DNA of 64,000 nt from Diphasiastrum complanatum (GCA_029204225.1 CM055102.1:33042085-33106084), one strand, 5' to 3'; shown: positions 25,106 through 37,469, counted from the stretch's first letter. Program-made: numbers and translations. Notes: generated by a model not told the origin, from the sequence alone.

Positions 25106-25123
25106 AGCCAATGATCTTGGAGT

Positions 25124-25844
25124 TTAGATCCACTTAGGATCTGTATTTTTCACATCTTCTGCTGCTCTGGACCATTCTGCTTTGTCTTCAATATAGTTTG
25201 AATCTGAAAATTCGCTTTGATTCTGCTCCTTTCTGTTTCTGGGATTCCGATAACAGTCTACTGCTGCATGACCATGTTTATGACAATGGATGCATTCAAT
25301 CTTTGGATTTAACCAGCACTTTTCTTTTGTGTGACCTGATCTTCTACGTCTGTTGCAGATCTTCTTATCACCAGAATTCTTTAGTTGTTTACCAGATTGT
25401 TGTTCATTTGTCTTAGACTCATTCTTTTTGGACAACTCCCTCTTAAACTTAGACTTCTTAGAAGATTTATTATTCTGAGTAAATAGACAATTTTCAAAAT
25501 CACCATTGTCGTCATAGCGTTCACGAGCTTCTACTTCCTCTTTAACTCCGTCTATCGTCTTTTGAAGTGTCATTGTCGCATCTTTCGCCAATAAGGTTTG
25601 AGTTGTGTGAAATGACCTGGGTAGGGCTCGAAGAAAATAACTAAGCTGTTTTTCCTTTGAAAATGTATTTTCTGAACCAAAATTCTGCAAGGAAATAAAC
25701 AGATCTTTAATCTTTCACAAGAATGTGTTTAGGTCTTTGTCGTCCCACTGTAGGTAGGCTAATTGGTCTTCCAAGAATATGATCTGATTACAAGATCGAG
25801 TCTCATTCTTGGTTTGCAATTCTTCGCATAAATCTTTTACGTTC
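25124..25844 (-). pseudogene. Copia element D gag, second part
   Basis: Continuation of the D gag after the E insertion: LNVKDLCEELQTKNETRSCN, FLEDQLAYLQW, one stop near 25715, then LSYFLRALPRSFHTTQTLLA and a Lys-rich linker. Two zinc knuckles follow: the first, CNRRRRSGHTKEKC, has lost its second cysteine, and the second, CIHCHKHGHAAVDC, is intact. It breaks off at NTDPKWI, just before the protease catalytic DSGA would be expected, where the G LTR region begins. The remaining pol of D is not in the window. Confidence 0.85.
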
Positions 25845-26168
25845 AAAATAGTTAAGGAAACAATTTAAACACCCGACCGGATCGATCACCTCAGCACAAC
25901 ATCAAGTGCAACAAGACAAGACAACAGAATTGCTCTCCACACTTTGTATATTCAACTGACTTGCAAGTACAAGTTGCTTAAAAGCACTCAAAGGGCTCGT
26001 AAAAGAAAAACAGCCTGATAATCCTAGAACTAAGCACACGTGGTGCCGTCGAAATAAGAAAGCACTGTATAAGTCAATCATTGCTATTTTAACTCTCTCT
26101 TTCAATGATCAACGTCTTTCTTTATTTTAGAGTTTACTCTATTCATGGAACATACCTCCATAATAGTA

Positions 26169-27605
26169 TTACATGTAAAGGCTTTTTACATAACCAAATC
26201 CAAGCCAAGTTTGGCTCAAAGTCTCAAACTTTTCTTTGCCCATCAATCTCAAGCTCCCATAGTTCAAATGACCAAGTCTTCTGTGCCACAACTCAGATTG
26301 AGATGCTGTTGAGATAGTCGAACCATATTCTCCTGGTTTTGCTGCATCCAATTTATAAAGACCACAGTTACTATCTCTATAACCGTTCACCACCACTTAA
26401 TGGTTGTGGTTCATATCCCTCATAAGGCAACCATCCTTGACAAATTCAACCTTAAGATGTTGATTTGCCATTACACTAACAGCAAGCAAACTCTTTTTGA
26501 GTCCAGGAACATAAAGCACATTAGGGATGTTCTTGATTTTACCATCAGGAAACTACACAGGTACATTGCCCACACCCTGCATTTGGCATTCCTCCCCATT
26601 GGCTTGAGTGACCTTATCCCCATCATGGATTGGTGAGAATTTCTCAAAACAATCACGTTTCCCGATCATATATGCCTTGTGGCGCTTGAATCTATGAACC
26701 ATCTGGCACCATCATCAACCTGGGATGCCAATGCCAATGAGAAGACACTTGTCTCGTCATCTTCTCCATCATCTTCGACAATGTTGCCTTGTTGAGTCAC
26801 TTTTCCCGCCTTTATGTCCGCTTTCTTCTTGTAACACTCACATGCCCAATGACCCGGTTTATGGCAATAGTAACATTTGTCTTTCTTCTTCTTTTTCCCT
26901 TTTGATGACGACTCTCCCTTGTCATCATCATCCTTGGATTTTTTGGGAACCCTTTTTCATCCTTTCTGCTTGCCTTTAGCAAGCAAGGCTTGATCCTCCT
27001 GTGGGGTTTGCCTTGACTTCACCACTTCGCAATGCTGCTCTTCCTGCAACATGATTCCGTGAAAGTCTTCAAAAGTAGGCAATCTCTCCCTCGAAGCAAT
27101 GCCGCTCACAAACATCTATAGCCCTTCTGAGACACCGCTCATTGTGGTATGTACCAGTTCAACATCCATGATTGGTTCTCCAATCGTCACAAGTTGATCT
27201 CTCAGCTCCTTTATCCTGGTGAAGAAAGATCCCACTGATTCACTTTCTTCCATCCTTACTGCGTTCAATCTCGACTTCAAGAACATGGCCCGAGCTGGAT
27301 TGCAAGTTTGAAATTGCATTCTAAGAGCTTCCCAAGCTCCCCTAGTTGTCATGGCATCAGTTATATGAGTGATCACAAAGGCCTTTCACGGAAAGATTGA
27401 TCAAGGACAATGCTCTCTGCGCCTTTTTATCAAAGGCCCTCATGTCACCTGGAGTGGTATTTGGCCGAACTTCAATACCTGCCATGATCTCCCATAACTC
27501 TTTCTCCATCAAAATGCTCTTCATTTTGAATTTTCAGATGTTGTAGTTAGAAGCCCCATCAAGTTTTCTTGCATCGCCCAAAATTGCCTCATTGATATTT
27601 GCCAT
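26169..27605 (-). pseudogene. Element E gag-protease-integrase N-terminus
   Basis: ATG at 27605 (MANINEAILGDARKLDGASN) starts a copia gag: KFKMKSILMEKELWEIM, RALSLINLSVK, then in another frame ITDAMTTRGAWEALRMQFQT, ARAMFLKSRLNAVRM, SVGSFFTRIKELRDQL. The zinc knuckle CYYCHKPGHWACEC is intact near 26835-26880. The protease site reads WFIDSSATRHM, with Ser where the active-site Gly of D-S/T-G is expected (about 26690). Then come a VQGV-type stretch and, at 26396-26169, the integrase zinc region start ELWHRRLGHLNYGSL. Integrase core, RT and RNase H are deleted; the 3' LTR follows within 80 bp. Stops and frameshifts are present throughout. Confidence 0.85.
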
Positions 27606-28947
27606 CTCCAAACTGCTTGAAACTCCACCTATAGGCTATAAAGTTTATGATGAAGCCAAACGTGATGTCAGAAGTCCAAAATAATGACCTACAATTTTTG
27701 GCTTACTAGGCCACCCGCCGCTCTTTCGCCAAATTGAAAGCCAAACTGGCGTCGCTTTCCATAATGCTTCTCGTCACCAACTCCCAACTACCTGCTCAAT
27801 GGAATGGTAAAATCACTTTTGGTTCAATTTGAACACTTTCTCCACAGCAATCACTCTATTTTGGTGTATCGTACTTGCGACTACAGTCAGGGTGCCCTTT
27901 GTTTGGAGGCTATAGCCTTTCGTTTGGCCAAAATAGGCTAAAGGAGGTGAAAATAAGGGCAATTTGGGTTTTTGAACTGTTTCTTCAGTGTGAAGAAACT
28001 TCACCCATCAAAAACTTGGGACCCAACAATTTTTTCAGTTTGAAGATTTTTAATGAAGTTGCAATGCACTTTGCACTTCAGACCCCTTTAGGCTTTTTCA
28101 CATGCATCCCAATGGTGGCCCTTGATCCTGCGGCCTATATTCCTCCATTTTTCATCATAGATCTCCAATAGACATGATCCAATGGTCCAGCTTCTTTCAA
28201 CACGCTGAAATGGATTCCTTGCAAGCGCTAGACCCCTCCAAACGCTATGGTAGTTGCGCGACTGGGCGCGTGTGAGGTCTGCCTGCCTCCTTCGCTCTCC
28301 AAGCTCCCCTGGCTATGGCCTCCTCACGGGTTTTCTAGCTACTAATTCCGATCCAGCTCTCTATCTGATCCACGGCCTTCCACGGCCTCTTGCAGTTCAG
28401 GTCGCACTGCCAAAACGCCCTATTTCAGCCCTTCACAGCTTCCAAAAGCATTGCATGTTGCAAGAGATCTCAAGAGTTTTGATTTGAAACTCTTGTTGTG
28501 AGAAAGCTTCAAAAGCAAACTACATGGCTGACCATGGCCTTTTAGCCACTCCTTGGCAGCACTAGGACGCCCTCCATCATGCACTTACAGTGCCTGAATT
28601 GATCTCCTACAACCAAAGATCCACAGTTTAATGCATGTAAACCCTAGTCATGAAAGAAAAAATTCTTAAGTTATGCTTAGGTTTTTCTCTGAGCCTCTTT
28701 TTGCAGCCTTCTACTGAACTCAAGTCGCCCTACAATCAGCCATCACCTACTTCAAACAAATCTTCAATTGTCTTCAAATTGAATCCACACTAGGCAGCCT
28801 TTTTACAAAGTTCTTTGCTTCCGTTTAGCTTCTTACAGTTTTGAGCTATCCCACGAATCTCCACAGACTCGGTTTTGTGCTTCCTAGCCAACAAACCATC
28901 GTGAATTCGTAGCTCTCTATTCTTGTCTGGTGATTCAAGCCACCAGG
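27606..28947 (-). other. Long untranslated leader of element E
   Basis: 1.34 kb between the primer-binding site and the gag start, longer than the leaders of A, B or C (about 0.5-0.8 kb). No coding frame is supported. Moderately GC-rich patches (28200-28420) differ from the surrounding DNA and might be captured sequence, but I recognise nothing in them. Confidence 0.5.
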
Positions 28948-29218
28948 GGCTCTGATACCAAGTTAAAAAAACAATCTCAACACCCGACCGGATCGATCAC
29001 CTCAGCACAACATCAAGGGCAACAAGACAAGACAACAAAATTGCTCTCCACACTCTGTATATTCAACTGACTTGCAAGTACAAAGATAAAGTTGCTTAAA
29101 AGCACTCAAAGGGCTCGTAAAAAGAAAGACGGCCCGATAATTCTAGAACTAAGCACACGTGGTGCCGTCGAAATAAGAAAGCACTATATAAGTCGGTCAT
29201 TGCTATTTTAACTAAAAT

Positions 29219-29473
29219 TGATGTAAAATCTAGCATTATATTGTCATGCACTGAAGACACAATAATTGCTATCGCTTTGTCATTTTTCAAATTCCATTCT
29301 CGAAGTTCTTTGCTAGGAGTAGCTATTGGCTTCTCCTCAATTGGTTCTACCCATTGCCATAGACCTTCGCCCTTCGAAAAGAGTGAAGTCTTTAATTTCC
29401 AAATCAAGTAGTTTGAACCTTCTAGATCCAAGATCGTAGTGATCTTTGCTTGAATATTGATGATCGACGACAT
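29219..29473 (-). pseudogene. Copia element D gag, first part
   Basis: Start ATG at 29473: MSSIINIQAKITTILDLEGS, then YLIWKLKTSLF and KGEGLWQWVEP, the gag N-terminus of the same type as element H. The frame runs to MLDFTSI, where E is inserted, and continues at 25844. Both parts were one gag before that insertion. Confidence 0.85.
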
Positions 29474-29606
29474 CTTCTAATTTTTCGAAATCACTTCAGA
29501 TAGCGGCTTGTTGATGGATGTATGAAGAATGCTGAGAGGGATGCCAAGATACTACTGTATTGCTCTGATTCAATCTGATATTACTGTATCAGTTTTGAAC
29601 CTGTAT

Positions 29607-29653
29607 GCTCTAATACCACTCTATCAGTTTTAATTTCGTATGCTCTAATACCA
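29607..29653 (-). repeat. Duplicated primer-binding site of element D
   Basis: Minus-strand TGGTATTAGAGC occurs at 29642-29653, one base after the D LTR, and again at 29607-29618, 35 bp further in. A degenerate third relative (TAATATCAG...AATCAGAGC) follows near 29560-29585. The same arrangement, with more copies, is seen in element H. Confidence 0.75.
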
Positions 29654-29654
29654 C

Positions 29655-29984
29655 TGTAGGAAAAATGGTAATAATTCTTTCTCAGAGAACACGATGAAAG
29701 TTTGAATAAATCAAACTAATATTAGTGTCTTCAATCATTTTTTGTATGATTAAATTTGTGTGCAAATATAATATGCAGAATTAAGAAACAACTTAAGACA
29801 AATTTAAGAAACTATTGATCAAAAACAAATTTTTATAACTCTGAATCTGATTCAGTATACATCTTTTGTTGTCTTATCTCACTGTTGTGTCTCTGATTGA
29901 ATGAGTTAGTTTACAGCGAGCAGTGCATATGTATTTATATTGCTACAAGACAGGTCTTTTGGCCTTTTATTTACAGGTCCTTTG
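29655..29984 (-). repeat. 5' LTR of element D, part next to the primer site
   Basis: Starts (plus sense) TGTAGGAAAA next to the primer site and is cut at 29984 by element A. The rest lies at 48098-48645, where the LTR ends TTCTACA, giving TGTAG...CTACA termini. CTTTG at 29980-29984 is the target site, duplicated at 48093-48097. Total LTR length is about 878 bp. Confidence 0.8.
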
Positions 29985-30658
29985 TGTCAAAAATCAAAGT
30001 TTAAGGACTGAATTTGATCTACAAATGATCACAAAGAGTGATTGGTAGCTTGGGATCTTGATCTATATCAAGACTAGCTTCCAAATCTAGCTTCTACTTG
30101 ATAATCTTTGTGATTTCAAGCAAGAACAATAAAAAATGATGATCCACGGCTTCACACGTGTGAAGTACAACTACTATACGGCCTGATAATAGAGAAATAG
30201 TTTACTAAACATCTACTTAGCATTCATCCACAAAGAAAGTGCTTAAGAGACTGAAAAAACAAAGATTGCTTCACAAACCAAGATTTCTCATCATTAGCTC
30301 AATAATGGATCCATCATGGATCAAGTACAAAATCACAATAATCTCTCTCTAAGATGCATCCAACACGTGTGGGACAGCTCATTTTACTCATCCATATCCA
30401 CTTTGGATAAGATCTATCAAGTTTGCCACATCATCCATTGGTGGTTTGTGTTGACCTTCTAGATTCTTACAATCTAGGACCTAACTCCTATAATTTAGGA
30501 GATGTCATATTAGACTTAAATGAAAGCTAATCAAAATGGATCTGAATATTACAAGTGTCATTTCACACATGTGGACAGGTCCTCACACGTGTGGATCCAC
30601 ATATATGTCAAAATACAGCAAAAACCATGTGAAAATTGCTTAATTCTAACACTCCTCC

Positions 30659-31289
30659 TCAATTTTTACATGATACAACTATAGTACTATCTACAACTCC
30701 TAAGGCTGATCTTAACTTGATAAATGAAGCCTTTGGCAAGTCTTTAGTGAGTAGATCAGCAAGGCAATATGAGGAAGACACATGATGTAGCTTGATCTCC
30801 TTTGCTTGAACCTTTTCCCTCACAAAATGGTGATCAATCTCTATGTGCTTGCTCCTTGCATGGAATGTGGGATTGGTTGCTAATGCTTGTCTTGATTGGT
30901 TGTCACAAAATATTATTGGCTGCTCCTCGGCCTCCATGACTTGCAACTCCACCAAAATCCTCTTCAACCATAGGATCTCTTTTGTTGTGGATGTTAGTGC
31001 CTTGTATTCCGATTCAGTTGAAGATAGAGAAATAGTATCTTGCTTTCTAGAAAGCCAAGACACTGTGCCATTGCAAAGGAAGGTAACAAAAGCACTTGTG
31101 GACCTCCTATACACCTTATCACCTACAAAATCAGCATCTGAATATGCCCTTAAGGCAAGATTAGATCCATTATATAAAATGCCAAAGTTCTTGGTGGCCG
31201 AGATATACCTCAATACCTTTTTTGCATTTTTTCCAATGACAAACCAATGGATTTTGCATAGATTGGCTTAGTTTGCCTACACTATAACT
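30659..31289 (-). pseudogene. Element A RNase H part
   Basis: Continues A pol downstream of the B insertion: LSYSVGKLSQSMQNPLVCHW, a frameshift near 31228, then RYISATKNFGILYNGS, AYSDADFVGDKVYRRSTSA, WLSRKQDTISLSSTESEYKAL, EILWLKRILVELQ, CDNQSRQALATNPTFHARSK, HHVSSSYCLADLLTKDL. The RNase H catalytic acidic residues (D of SDADF, E of TESEY, D of CDNQ) are kept. Ends at a stop 8 bp before the 3' LTR. Confidence 0.9.
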
Positions 31290-31294
31290 TAGAT

Positions 31295-34200
31295 TGTCAA
31301 AGTACAGCAAAATGGACCAAGAATAGATCTGAATCAGATCCACTAGTGTGATTGGATGTTAGATTAGATCAACCTATCAATCTACACAAGATTAGATAGC
31401 ATTTAGATCAAATCTAGATGAATAAATCTAACAAGAACAATCATTATTGATCAAAACTTGTATTTGCTGGTTTCACACGTGTGAAAACCTGTCAGAGTAT
31501 GGACAATAGGCTAAAAATAAAGTATACTAAGCTTAGAACCCAATCAATGCATAAAAACACAAGACAAATAGAGAGAAAACACTAGAATTGCTCCAAAACC
31601 AAGATTTAGCTTCCATATCAATCATGGCCAAATGAGCCACCGTATATACACAAGAGATGATGCTTACTCAGCTGATTTGGCACGTGTGAGAGTGCCTACT
31701 CATCAAAGGATCCACCAATAATCATCAATATGGCACATGGACCAAGTTTCCTAACTTATAGCCACCTCCCTTGATTTTAGGCAATTTTCCTAATTTATAG
31801 GGACTTGCACAAATATCTACTACAAGTTGGATCTCACCTACTACTGATGTGTTGACACATGTGAGCAATCCTTGTCACGTGTGAGATCACTCCTATCCAT
31901 GTGACATAGCTTTTCCTACCAATAAAATGATGCCAAGTAGCATATAGCTAGAAAACTAGATTTTGGCCATTTTAGCCACTAGATCTCAAATGAAATTGTA
32001 TGTACAACCTATATGACTCATCTTAATGATAAATGCATTTAATTCACACGTGGGAATAGGCTCCACGCATGTGTAAACATAATATGTACATGATTTTGGC
32101 CTAGATCAAGCATGATTTTGACATTTTCACACGCCTCCTCAAAATCTAGCTTGATAAATCTAGTATACATCTATCTACAACTCCAAGTGCTAATCTTAAC
32201 TTCACAAATGGATCCTTTTCCAATGGTTTGGTAAGTATATCAGCAACACAATCTGAAGATGAAACATGGATGAGCTTGATCTCCTTTGCTTGTACCTTCT
32301 CTCTCACAAAGTGATGTGAAATCTCAATGTGCTTGGTTCGAGCATGGAAGATTGGATTGTTGGCAAGTTGTTGGGCTGCTTGATTGTCACAATAAATGCA
32401 TGGAATATCTTCAACCTTGATCACTTGAAGCTCCTCCAATAGTCTTCTTAGCCATAGGATCTCCTTTGTTGTTGTTGTCATAGCTTTATACTCGGATTCG
32501 GTTGATGAAAGTGAGATAGTATCTTGCTTTTTGGAAAGCCAAGATATGACTCCTCCACATAGGAATGTAGCAAAGGCACTTGTGGATCTTCTATCCACTT
32601 TATCACCTGCAAAATCTGGGTCCGAGTACGCTCTCAAACAAATATTAGTCCCTTGATATACTATGCCAAAGTTTCTAGTAGCCGAGATGTACCTTAACAC
32701 TCTTTTGGCACTCTTCCAATGACATATTAGTGGACTTTGCATGTATTGACTCAATTTGCCAACACAAAAGCTAAGATCTGGTCTAGTGATGGTCAAATAG
32801 ATCAAGGAACCAATAAGTTTTCTATAGGTAGTGATTTCCTCAAAGGATGCTTCATCACTTTCCTTACAAACTTTTACATTTAGTTCCATGGGAGTTTCAA
32901 CTCCTTTACAATCTTTCATGCCAAACTTTTCTAAGATGGATCCAGCATACTTCGATTGACATATGAAAGTAAAATCATTGCATCTAGTAACTTCTATTCC
33001 AAGTACTACCTTTAGAAGTCCTAGATCTACCATTTTAAACTCACTAGACAAGAAAATTTTTACATCTATAATGCCATCATGATCATTTCCTGTGAGAATT
33101 ATATCATCAACATATAAAACCAAAATGAAGATCTTTCCGTCATTACATTTGTAGTACAATGATGGTTCATAAGAACTTACAACAAATCAAATGGAAATAA
33201 GATAAGAATGCAACCTAGAGTACCAAGCTCTAGGTGCTTGCTTGAGCCCATAAAGACTCTTCTTCAAAAAGCACACTTTGTCTTCTTCTCCATCTTTGAT
33301 GAAGCCCTCGGGTTGGCACATGTAAATTTCCTCCTCCAAGAATCCATTCAAGAAAGCATTTGCCACATCAAGTTGAAAGAGCTCCCACTTGAAAGAAGTA
33401 GCAAGGCATATGATCAATCTAATGGTTACAAGCTTTGCAACAGGAGCAAAGGTTTCATCATAATCTATGCCTTTGACTTGTAAAAAACCTTTTGCTACAA
33501 GTCTTGCTTTATACTTATGAATGGAACCATCTTGATTATACTTCAATCTATATATCCATTTACAAGTAAGAGGCTTCTTTCCATAAGGTAGATTAACATT
33601 ATCCCAAGTTTGATTTTCCAACAAAGCATCAAACTCTACTTGCATAGCATCCTTCCAACTTTGAGACTTAATTGCTTCTTCAAAACATGTTGGTTCTTCA
33701 AGCATAGTAGTCAAGAAAGAATAAGAGGTGTGTAGTTGAGAATCTTCCCTTTGCTTTCCTTTGTCACTATAAGTGAGCCTTGATGGCTTGGCCCTCACTC
33801 TTGTTGATCTTCTTGGCACCTTTGGATCTTGAGCAAGATCCTCTTGGTCTTCAACTCCTTGAAGCTCCTCCTTGGCCATAGCATGATCACTGATAAGATG
33901 AGAGTTGTTGGAAAGTACCTTCTCTTTGCCATTGAGAGATTCATCAAAAAGTACATCTCTACTTACAACAACTTTCTTGGTAATAGGATCAAATATCCTA
34001 TATGCTTTACTATTTTCACTATAACCAACAAAGATGCCTTTAAATGAAGTAGCATCTTCTTTTTTTCTTACTTCTAAAGGAATGTGTACATAACAAGTAC
34101 ATCCAAAAATTTTCAAATTACTAAGATTTGGCTTTTTGCCATACAATGATTCATAAGGTGTGAGACCTCCAATGGCACTATTAGTCATTCTATTACATAG

Positions 34201-37200
34201 AAAGTTTGCACATAAAATAGCTTCTCCCCAAAATGATATAGGAAGTGATGCATCTAATCTCAATGCTTTAGCACACTCACATAGTGTTCTATTTTTCCTC
34301 TCGGCCACCCCATTTTGTTGTGGGGTGTATGTGCAGGTAAACTCTCTTCTAATGCCATTAGTTTGACAAAACTCTTTCATACTATTGGAGATGTACTCCC
34401 CTCCATTATCACATCTTAATACTTTCAAGCTAGCATTAAGTTGCTTTTCTACAAGAGTTTTGAACTTCACAAAGGTTTCAAACACTCCACTTTTCTTAGA
34501 CAAGAGGTAAATCCAAGAGTATCTTGATTTATCATCAATAAAAGGGACATAAGAGCTCCACCATTAGATTCATGTGAAAAAGAGTGAACATCTAAGTGAA
34601 TAAGATCAAGAGGAGAGTTAGATCTTGTCAAAGATCTCTTGAAAGCTTGCTTATGAGACTTGGAGAGTCCACAAGCTTTACAAAGCTTGCCACACTTGGA
34701 TATGGCTTTGGGAAGTCCAATTGCTAGCTCTTTGTTCACCATGGTCTCCATAGCTTTGTAGTTAGGATGGCCTAACCTCTTGTGCCATAGCTCCACTTGA
34801 GAGAGCTCCTCTCTTGCCATGTTAACACTTCCAACCATCACATTAGCATCCAATTTAAATAACCTTCCTTTCTTAAAGCCATTAGCAATACATCTATCAT
34901 TATTCAAGATGGAACATGCTCCATGCTTGAAATGAGCATCTAATCCACTATCCATAAGTTGACCAACACTTAACAAGTTCTTTGTAATAGAAGGTACATA
35001 AAGAACATTGTCTAGATCTACTTCCTTAGATGATCCAAGACATAATGGAATGGATCCAATTCCTACAATCTCACATTCTTGATCACTTACAGTGAAAATA
35101 AATTTCTTAGAGTTACTGTAAGAAAGTAAGGTAGAAATGTAGTTTTTTTGGTGAGTCATGTGGGAACTAGCCCCACTATCAATCCACCATGTGTTGTGAT
35201 TAGATGTTTGTGTTAAGGAAGCCATCAAAGATAAGTAGCATTCATCCTCCTCCTCAAGCACAAGGTTGCCACGGTTGTCCTTCTCTTGGGCATTCTTCTT
35301 CTTGTAACACTCGGATGCAAAGTGTCCTTTCTTACCACAGAAAAAACACTTAAGCTTCTTCTTGTCCTTCTTACTCTTGCCTTTTGAACTTGAAGCTCCA
35401 TCCTTGCTCTCGACCTCCACATCTTGGGTCTTCTTGGATGGAACCTTCTTCTTCTTGCCTTTCAAAGAAAAGTTAGCTTTCTCATCACCATCAATCAAAG
35501 AAAGAGAACCAATCCTATTCTTGATATGAAGCATCCTACTATCCTCAGAAACTAGCACACTATGAAGTTTTTCAATAGTAGAAAGTTGATCTTGAATAGC
35601 AAATGTTTGAACTAGATTAGAATACTCATTTCCTAATCCATTCAAGATGATTTGAACTAGCTCATTGTCTTGAATCTTGTCACTAATGGAAGATAACTCA
35701 ATATTCAAAGATTTGATCCTAAGAACATAATCTTGGGCACTTTCATTACTTCCTTTCATGCTTTGAAGTATTTGATTTCTTAGCATGAGTATTCTTGAAG
35801 TATTTTTGGATTCATAAATAGATTTTAGTGAATCCCATGCCTCTTTGGATGTGCTACAAGATGAGATCTCTTTCAACAAGTCATTACTTACATTCATTTT
35901 CAAGCAACGTAATGACAACTTAAATCTCTTCTTGTACTTTACTAATTCTTGAGCTACTTGAGTTTCTTCTTCCACACCAAGAACAATGTCATACAGATCA
36001 TGAAGTACAAATAATGACTCCATTCGAACTTTCCAAATGGCATAATTAGTTGATGAAAGCCTTTCACTAGCTTCAAGTAAGAAGCCACCCATTGATGCCA
36101 TTATTAGTGTAAATGCACTTGAAACTTATATGGTTTCACTTAAAGATCTGAACCTATAGTGTCTTCTAGCAATCAATAAGCTTATAGACCTGACCCTATC
36201 ACTGTAGAACAAATCTAGAATGATGGATCTACAGATTACAATCTCAACTTTGCAAATTCACTCCTTAATCTTTGGTTTATAGCACTCAATCTCTCTCAAC
36301 TTCAAGGTACACTAAAAAAAATAGAGAATCAACTTCAATGTACTATAAACAAGCTCTAATCCACCTATATGATTGACCTAAACCAAGAACAAATTAATGG
36401 AATAGAAACAATGCAAGTGAAAGCTTGAAAAATGCACTAAATTGACTCAAATTGGGTGTATGAAGCTCAAATTGCACCAAAATGAAAAATATTGTTCAAA
36501 ACAGGTTATGTACGGCCCCACACGTGTGGAAAGTACACTTGCATCCCACAGCAAGATTTGGTACAAATATGGTGGTTCTAGCTATCCATTCAACCTCGCT
36601 ACCTCAATATTAGCTTGTTTCCAAGAACCTGCCAATTTGGGTATAGTTTAGATCAATGCCTTAAATGCACTTGTACTTGGCTCTGATACCATGTCAAAGT
36701 ACAGCAAAATGGACCAAGAATAGATCTGAATCAGAACTACAAGTGTGATTGGATGTTAGATTAGATCAACCTATCAATCTACACAAGATTAGATAGCATT
36801 TAGATCAAATCTAGATGAATAAATCTAACAAGAACAATCGTTATTGATCAAAACTTGTACTTGCTAGTTTCACATGTGTGAAAACCTATCAGAGTACGGA
36901 CAGTAGGCTGAGAATAAAGTATACTAAGCTTAGAACCCAATCGATGCATAAAAACACAAGACCAATAGAGAGAAAATACTAGAATTGCTCCAAAACCAAG
37001 ATTTAGCTTCCATATCAATTAGCTGATTTGGCACATGTGAGAGTGCCTACTCATCAAAGGATCCACCAATAATCATCAATATGGCACATGGACCAAGTTT
37101 TCTAACTTATAGCCACCTCCCTTGATTTTAGGCAATATTCCTAATTTATAGGGACTTGCACAAATATCTACTACAAGTTGGATTTCACCTACATGTGAGC

Positions 37201-37464
37201 AATCCTTGGCATGTGTGAGATCACTCCTATCCATGTGAAATAGCTTTTCCTACCAATTAAACGATGTCAAGTGTCATATAGCTAGAAAACTAGATTTTGG
37301 CCATTTTAGCCACTAGATCTCAAATGAAATGGTATGTACAACCTATATGACTCATCTAAATGATAAACGCATTTAATTCACATGTGGGAACAGGCCCACA
37401 CATGTGTAAACATAATATGTACATGAGTTTGGCCTAGATCAAACTTGATTTTGACATTTTCACA
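31295..37464 (-). mobile_element. Copia element B, inserted in A pol (TSD TAGAT)
   Basis: Full LTR element: 3' LTR 31295-32131 (837 bp), 5' LTR 36692-37464 (773 bp), TSD TAGAT at 31290-31294 and 37465-37469. Both LTRs begin TGTGAAAATGTC (minus sense) and end CTTTGACA. Primer site TGGTATCAGAGCC at 36679-36691 (minus). Purine tract TTTTGAGGAGGCG before the 3' LTR. The 5' LTR lacks two segments that the 3' LTR has, one including the TATATA box (31643-31648 in the 3' copy). The element interrupts A exactly between RT (TITRPDL) and the following LSYSVGKLSQ. Confidence 0.93.
32146..36101 (-). pseudogene. Element B gag-pol, one frameshift and one stop
   Basis: ATG 36101 (MASMGGFLLEASERLSSTNY). Gag has KCFFCGKKGHFASEC zinc knuckle (about 35330), protease WWIDSGASSHMT (about 35180), integrase LWHKRLGHPN and CKACGLSKSHK. 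A one-base loss near 34555, in the integrase catalytic region, moves it to a second frame, which holds LRCDNGGEYIS, PQQNGVAERKNRT, RT (KWIYRLKYNQDGS, FQLDVANAFLNG, YGLKQAPRAWYS). A TGA at 33187-33189 interrupts RT, then YVDDIILTGND (about 33100) and RNase H (AYSDPDFAGDKVDRRSTSA, STESEYKAM, CDNQAAQQL) to 32146. Only two lesions in about 1320 codons. Confidence 0.93.
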
Positions 37465-37469
37465 TAGAT

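Larger units (their letters stand above)
25850..29213 (-). mobile_element. Non-autonomous LTR element E, inserted in D gag (TSD AAAAT)
   Basis: Complete LTR element of 3364 bp flanked by AAAAT at 25845-25849 and 29214-29218; removing it restores the D gag reading across the site. LTRs are 25850-26094 (245 bp, 3') and 28961-29213 (253 bp, 5'), differing at about 14 positions plus small indels. Their ends are AGTTAA...TTAACT instead of TG...CA. The minus-strand primer site TGGTATCAGAGCC (28948-28960) directly abuts the 5' LTR. A TATATA box lies in the 5' LTR near 29185; the 3' LTR copy reads TATACA. The interior has a 1.3-kb leader, gag, a protease remnant and an integrase N-terminus only. Confidence 0.92.

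Noticed and set aside
30843-31271. 142-codon plus-strand frame
   Set aside because: Antisense to the RNase H of element A; shadow frame.
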